A DNA stretch of 64,000 bases, taken from the NCBI RefSeq assembly GCF_037126245.1, contig NZ_CP136925.1, positions 62,001 to 126,000 on the forward strand, read 5' to 3'. Below the pieces are notes generated by a model. It was not told the origin of the DNA. It made no database searches and saw nothing but the letters and a program-made list of their open reading frames with translations. The DNA comes from Mangrovimonas cancribranchiae. Its GTDB lineage: Bacteria > Bacteroidota > Bacteroidia > Flavobacteriales > Flavobacteriaceae. Positions 60,987 to 64,000 of this stretch are shown here, piece after piece. The translations under genes and the position numbers were made by a program. The first letter of the stretch is position 1, and every line of letters starts with the position of its first letter.

Positions 60987-60994
60987 TATTTTTG
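60987..60994 (+). promoter_or_regulatory. -7 box (TATTTTTG) of mutY
   Basis: Match to TAnnTTTG 19 bases before the ATG at 61014. Confidence 0.35.
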
Positions 60995-61013
60995 CGTTTA
61001 GTATATATTTTTC

Positions 61014-62048
61014 ATGGTATTTTCACAAACTTTAACTAATTGGTACTCAGTAAATAAACGCGATTTGCCTTGGCGAAACACCGTCGACCCTTATCGTATT
61101 TGGCTATCAGAAATTATTTTACAGCAAACACAAATTAAGCAAGGATTACCTTATTATCAAGCATTTGTGAACGCTTATCCAAATGTAAAAAGCCTTGCAG
61201 ATGCCTCGCAAGATGACGTTTTAAAGTTATGGCAAGGTTTAGGGTATTATTCTAGAGCGAGAAATTTACATGAAACAGCTAAACATGTTGCTTATAATCT
61301 TAACGGGAGTTTTCCAGATAGTTATAAAGAGTTATTAAAGCTTAAAGGCGTTGGCGATTATACAGCAAGTGCTATAGCATCTATTTGTTATAATGAAAAA
61401 AAGGCTGTTTTGGATGGTAATGTGTATAGAGTTTTATCTCGCTATTTTGGGGTTGATGAACCTATAAATACATCGAAAGGGTTTAAAGTTTTTAAAGTTT
61501 TGGCGCAAGAACAACTCGATTGTAATAACCCAGCAAATTATAACCAAGCTATTATGGATTTTGGCGCCACACAATGTACGCCAAAAAAAGTAGCGTGTAA
61601 AAACTGCCCGTTAATGGAAGGTTGTGTTGCCTACAGAAAAGATTTAGTTGAAGCTTTACCTATAAAATTGAAGGTAAAAAAGCCTAAAAAGAAATATTAT
61701 AACTTTTTGGTTTACTTATCGGCAGATAATAAAACGCTACTAGAGCAACGACAAGGGAAAGGAATTTGGGAAGGATTATATCAATTTCCTTTATTAGAAA
61801 CCGAAAAACCAATAACACATGCAGATTTAAAAAAGCAAATTGCAAATAATCAAAAGCAAGCATTTGATTTAAGGCTTTTTAATACAAAAGATATAGTACA
61901 TAAACTATCTCATCAACATTTGTATACTAAGTTTTGGATTATTGATGTTCAAGAACTTTCAGAAAACAGTATTTTATTTTCAGAATTAAAAAGTTATCCT
62001 GTACCAGTTTTAATCGAGAAGTTTATTGAAGCGTTTAACTTTTCATAA
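61014..62048 (+). CDS. mutY: A/G-specific adenine glycosylase
   Basis: A 344-aa MutY that removes adenine mispaired with 8-oxoguanine. The LPWRNTVDPYRIWLSEIILQQTQ block, the helix-hairpin-helix LKGVGDYTASAIAS, the catalytic Asp in AVLDGNVYRV and the 4Fe-4S loop C-x6-C-x2-C-x5-C (CTPKKVACKNCPLMEGC) are all present. The C-terminus (about 230-340, NFLVYLSADNKTLLEQRQGKGIWEGLYQFPL) is the MutT-like 8-oxoG recognition domain. It starts a block leading to ssb, gldE and gldD, each with its own short gap. Confidence 0.95.
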   Translation: MVFSQTLTNWYSVNKRDLPWRNTVDPYRIWLSEIILQQTQIKQGLPYYQAFVNAYPNVKSLADASQDDVLKLWQGLGYYSRARNLHETAKHVAYNLNGSFPDSYKELLKLKGVGDYTASAIASICYNEKKAVLDGNVYRVLSRYFGVDEPINTSKGFKVFKVLAQEQLDCNNPANYNQAIMDFGATQCTPKKVACKNCPLMEGCVAYRKDLVEALPIKLKVKKPKKKYYNFLVYLSADNKTLLEQRQGKGIWEGLYQFPLLETEKPITHADLKKQIANNQKQAFDLRLFNTKDIVHKLSHQHLYTKFWIIDVQELSENSILFSELKSYPVPVLIEKFIEAFNFS

Positions 62049-62101
62049 AGCTGTAAGCTCATATTTTTTTATTAATTTTAATGAGATGTAAAGCAAAAAC
62101 G

Positions 62102-62109
62102 TAATTTTG
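62102..62109 (+). promoter_or_regulatory. -7 box (TAATTTTG) of ssb
   Basis: Match to TAnnTTTG 23 bases before the ssb ATG; suggests ssb-gldE-gldD have a promoter separate from mutY. Confidence 0.4.
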
Positions 62110-62132
62110 TTATTTAAAACTAAAATAAAGAC

Positions 62133-62579
62133 ATGTCAGGAACACTAAATAAAGTTATGCTTATTGGGCATTTAGGAGACGAAGTTAAAATGCATTACTT
62201 TGATGGCGGCGGATGTATTGGACGTTTTCCTTTGGCTACAAACGAAACATACACCAATAAACAAACTAACGAGCGTGTTACAAATACCGAATGGCATAAT
62301 GTTGTTGTAAGAAACAAAGCAGCAGAAATTTGTGAAAAATACTTAAGTAAAGGCGACCGCATTTATGTAGAAGGTAGAATAAAAACAAGAAAATGGACAG
62401 ACGATAGCGGTAATGAAAGATATTCTACAGAAATACAATGCACAGATTTCACGTTTTTAACTACAAAGTCTGAAAGCGGTAACAACCAACAACCAAAACA
62501 AGCAACACCATCGCCACAAAAGCCTGTTGAGAACAAAGAAACTTCAGGTGATAATGAAGATGATGATTTGCCTTTTTAA
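62133..62579 (+). CDS. ssb: single-stranded DNA-binding protein
   Basis: A 148-aa SSB. The OB fold covers about 3-110 (LNKVMLIGHLGDEVKM, FPLATNETY, TEWHNVVVRNKAAEI, GDRIYVEGRIKTRKW), followed by a Gln/Pro/Asn linker and the acidic C-terminal tip DDDLPF, which contacts repair and replication proteins. The placement directly before gldE matches other flavobacteria. Confidence 0.95.
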   Translation: MSGTLNKVMLIGHLGDEVKMHYFDGGGCIGRFPLATNETYTNKQTNERVTNTEWHNVVVRNKAAEICEKYLSKGDRIYVEGRIKTRKWTDDSGNERYSTEIQCTDFTFLTTKSESGNNQQPKQATPSPQKPVENKETSGDNEDDDLPF

Positions 62580-62615
62580 TAAACCACTAACGTTTGTTTA
62601 ACCAAAGTTTTACTA

Positions 62616-63923
62616 TTGGATTCAGAACCTCCGAGTTTACTGTTAATGTATATTTTAACAATTGATTACTCAATTGTATTTGGATTTGCCTTGCTTTTTG
62701 TGTTGTTACTATGCTCTGCATTAATATCAGGCGCAGAAGTAGCGCTTTTTTCTCTCACAAAGTCAGATGTTGAAAATAGTATTGAAGAAGATGTAGCGGC
62801 AATTAAAATCGTTTCAGCATTACTTGAAAGACCCAAAAAATTATTAGCCACCATACTTATAGCCAATAATTTTGTAAACATTGCTATTGTTATATTGTTT
62901 GCTTATTTAGGCGAATTCTTATTTAAAAGTTTAACCACAGCTTGGTTAAGGTTTGTAATAGAAGTCGTTGTAGTGACATTTTTTATATTACTATTTGGTG
63001 AAATTTTGCCAAAAATTTACGCCAGCCGAAACAATCTAAGATTCGCCACTTTTATGGCTTATCCACTTAAAATTTTAGACACCATTTTTTCACCTTTAAG
63101 TTTACCTATGCGAAGTATTACAATAGGAATTCATAAACGTTTGGGTAAACAAAAAACAAATATAAGTGTCGATCAGCTTTCGCAAGCCTTAGAGTTAACA
63201 AGCGAAGAAGACACCACAAGTGAGGAGCACAAAATTTTACAAGGTATTGTGTCTTTTGGCAATACCGATACCAAGCAAGTTATGAAGCCTAGGATTGATA
63301 TTTTTGCACTTAATATCAATCAAAAATATCAAGATGTTATTCCAGAAATTGTGAACAATGGTTATTCCAGAATCCCTGTTTTTGAGGATAATATCGATAA
63401 TGTAAAAGGGGTTTTATACGTAAAAGATTTGTTGCCGCATATAGACAAAAAACAATTTGATTGGACTACATTACTAAGAGCGCCCTTTTTCGTGCCCGAA
63501 AATAAAAAGCTTGACGATTTAATGGTTGAGTTTCAAGAAAAGAAAGTCCACTTAGCCATTGTTGTAGATGAATATGGTGGTACATCAGGTGTTATTTCAT
63601 TAGAAGATATTATAGAGGAAATTGTTGGCGACATTAGTGATGAGTTTGATGATGAAGACCTCGTGTATTCTAAATTAGATAAGAACAATTATGTTTTTGA
63701 AGGAAAAACACCACTAAAAGACTTTTATAAAATTATAAAAATAGACGATAATACTATCTTTGAAGAGAAAAAAGGTGAAGCAGAAACTATAGCAGGTTTT
63801 GTGCTTGAAATATCTGGAAGTTTTCCGAAGTTAGGAAGTAAAATAAATTATAAAAATTACGTTTTTACTATAGAGTCTTTAGACAAAAAGCGCCTTAAAA
63901 GAATAAAAGTAACCATACCTTAA
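62616..63923 (+). CDS. gldE: gliding motility-associated protein GldE (CNNM/CBS family)
   Basis: A 435-aa inner-membrane protein. An N-terminal CNNM/DUF21 part with four hydrophobic helices (about 12-150), two CBS domains (about 215-335, KPRIDIFALNINQ and VDEYGGTSGVISLEDIIEEIVGDI) and a C-terminal CorC_HlyC domain are in the order of GldE and haemolysin-like transporters. I take the TTG at 62616, because it precedes the DSEPPS motif seen at GldE N-termini; an ATG at 62646 would delete it. GldD follows three bases after the stop, as in Flavobacterium. GldE supports GldD function in gliding. Confidence 0.9.
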   Translation: MDSEPPSLLLMYILTIDYSIVFGFALLFVLLLCSALISGAEVALFSLTKSDVENSIEEDVAAIKIVSALLERPKKLLATILIANNFVNIAIVILFAYLGEFLFKSLTTAWLRFVIEVVVVTFFILLFGEILPKIYASRNNLRFATFMAYPLKILDTIFSPLSLPMRSITIGIHKRLGKQKTNISVDQLSQALELTSEEDTTSEEHKILQGIVSFGNTDTKQVMKPRIDIFALNINQKYQDVIPEIVNNGYSRIPVFEDNIDNVKGVLYVKDLLPHIDKKQFDWTTLLRAPFFVPENKKLDDLMVEFQEKKVHLAIVVDEYGGTSGVISLEDIIEEIVGDISDEFDDEDLVYSKLDKNNYVFEGKTPLKDFYKIIKIDDNTIFEEKKGEAETIAGFVLEISGSFPKLGSKINYKNYVFTIESLDKKRLKRIKVTIP

Positions 63924-63926
63924 TTT

Positions 63927-64000
63927 ATGAGATTACCTATTTCAATTTTAACTATGTTTATTTTGCTAAGTTGTGGTGAAGATCCCTTGCCAAAACCTAA
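63927..64000 (+). CDS. gldD: GldD gliding lipoprotein, 5' part
   Basis: The last 74 bases read MRLPISILTMFILLSC then GEDPLPKPK and run off the window. A signal peptide with lipobox ILLSC and the LPKP motif match GldD, the lipoprotein needed for T9SS-dependent gliding. Its position three bases after gldE supports the identity. Only the N-terminus is visible. Confidence 0.8.
   Translation, partial: MRLPISILTMFILLSCGEDPLPKP

Overview
The window is chromosomal DNA from a member of the Bacteroidota, most likely a marine Flavobacteriaceae species; I do not assign a genus. The evidence is low GC, almost no Shine-Dalgarno sequences, promoters with the TAnnTTTG -7 box, type IX secretion (T9SS) C-terminal domains of types A and B, a PorP/SprF plus OmpA-like locus, the ssb-gldE-gldD gliding block, a B-type succinate dehydrogenase and an S46 dipeptidyl peptidase. 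No rRNA, tRNA, CRISPR array, insertion sequence or prophage was seen, and no gene-free stretch exceeds 300 bases.

Layout. 1-2.8 kb: a gene edge, then a tightly coupled padR, two small membrane proteins (one of 59 aa) and a class C beta-lactamase-like hydrolase. 2.8-7.1 kb: suf iron-sulfur operon (iscA-like, sufB, an NlpE-like lipoprotein, sufC, sufD) with no sufS or sufE beside it. 7.2-13.2 kb: a five-gene exported operon with two LVIVD-repeat (choice-of-anchor B) proteins, a repeat lipoprotein, an MbnP-like copper protein and a MauG/MbnH-like dihaem protein; this is the best candidate for an under-described system. 13.4-20.3 kb: thiL, two small CxxC proteins, an alpha/beta hydrolase, an uncharacterised gene divergent from aspartate kinase, Xaa-Pro aminopeptidase and a lipoprotein. 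20.4-23.8 kb: sdhCAB. 23.9-28.6 kb: a MutS-like ATPase, a lipoprotein, a relic of a second mutS-like 3' end, and an Asp/Glu-type S46 peptidase. 28.7-36.0 kb: methionine aminotransferase, coiled-coil lipoprotein, omega-amidase-like nitrilase, Ig-like lipoprotein, ComF, coiled-coil membrane protein, glycyl-tRNA synthetase. 36.1-42.0 kb: heavy-metal RND efflux operon whose pump is fused to its TolC-like channel. 42.1-49.6 kb: flavoprotein, a very large probable outer-membrane protein, exonuclease III, OmpA lipoprotein, aldo/keto reductase. 49.9-58.7 kb: T9SS type B adhesin, PorP/SprF and PorE-like OmpA operon. 58.7-64 kb: RNase G, a 30-aa mS38-like protein, HU, MutY, Ssb, GldE and the start of GldD.

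Themes. Much of the window serves the envelope: surface lipoproteins, T9SS cargo and gliding proteins. Metal handling recurs (Fe-S assembly, MbnP/MbnH, metal efflux). Several promoters have the -7 box only 4-5 bases before the start codon, suggesting leaderless mRNAs. Perfect or near-perfect hairpins with T-tracts mark most convergent gene ends.
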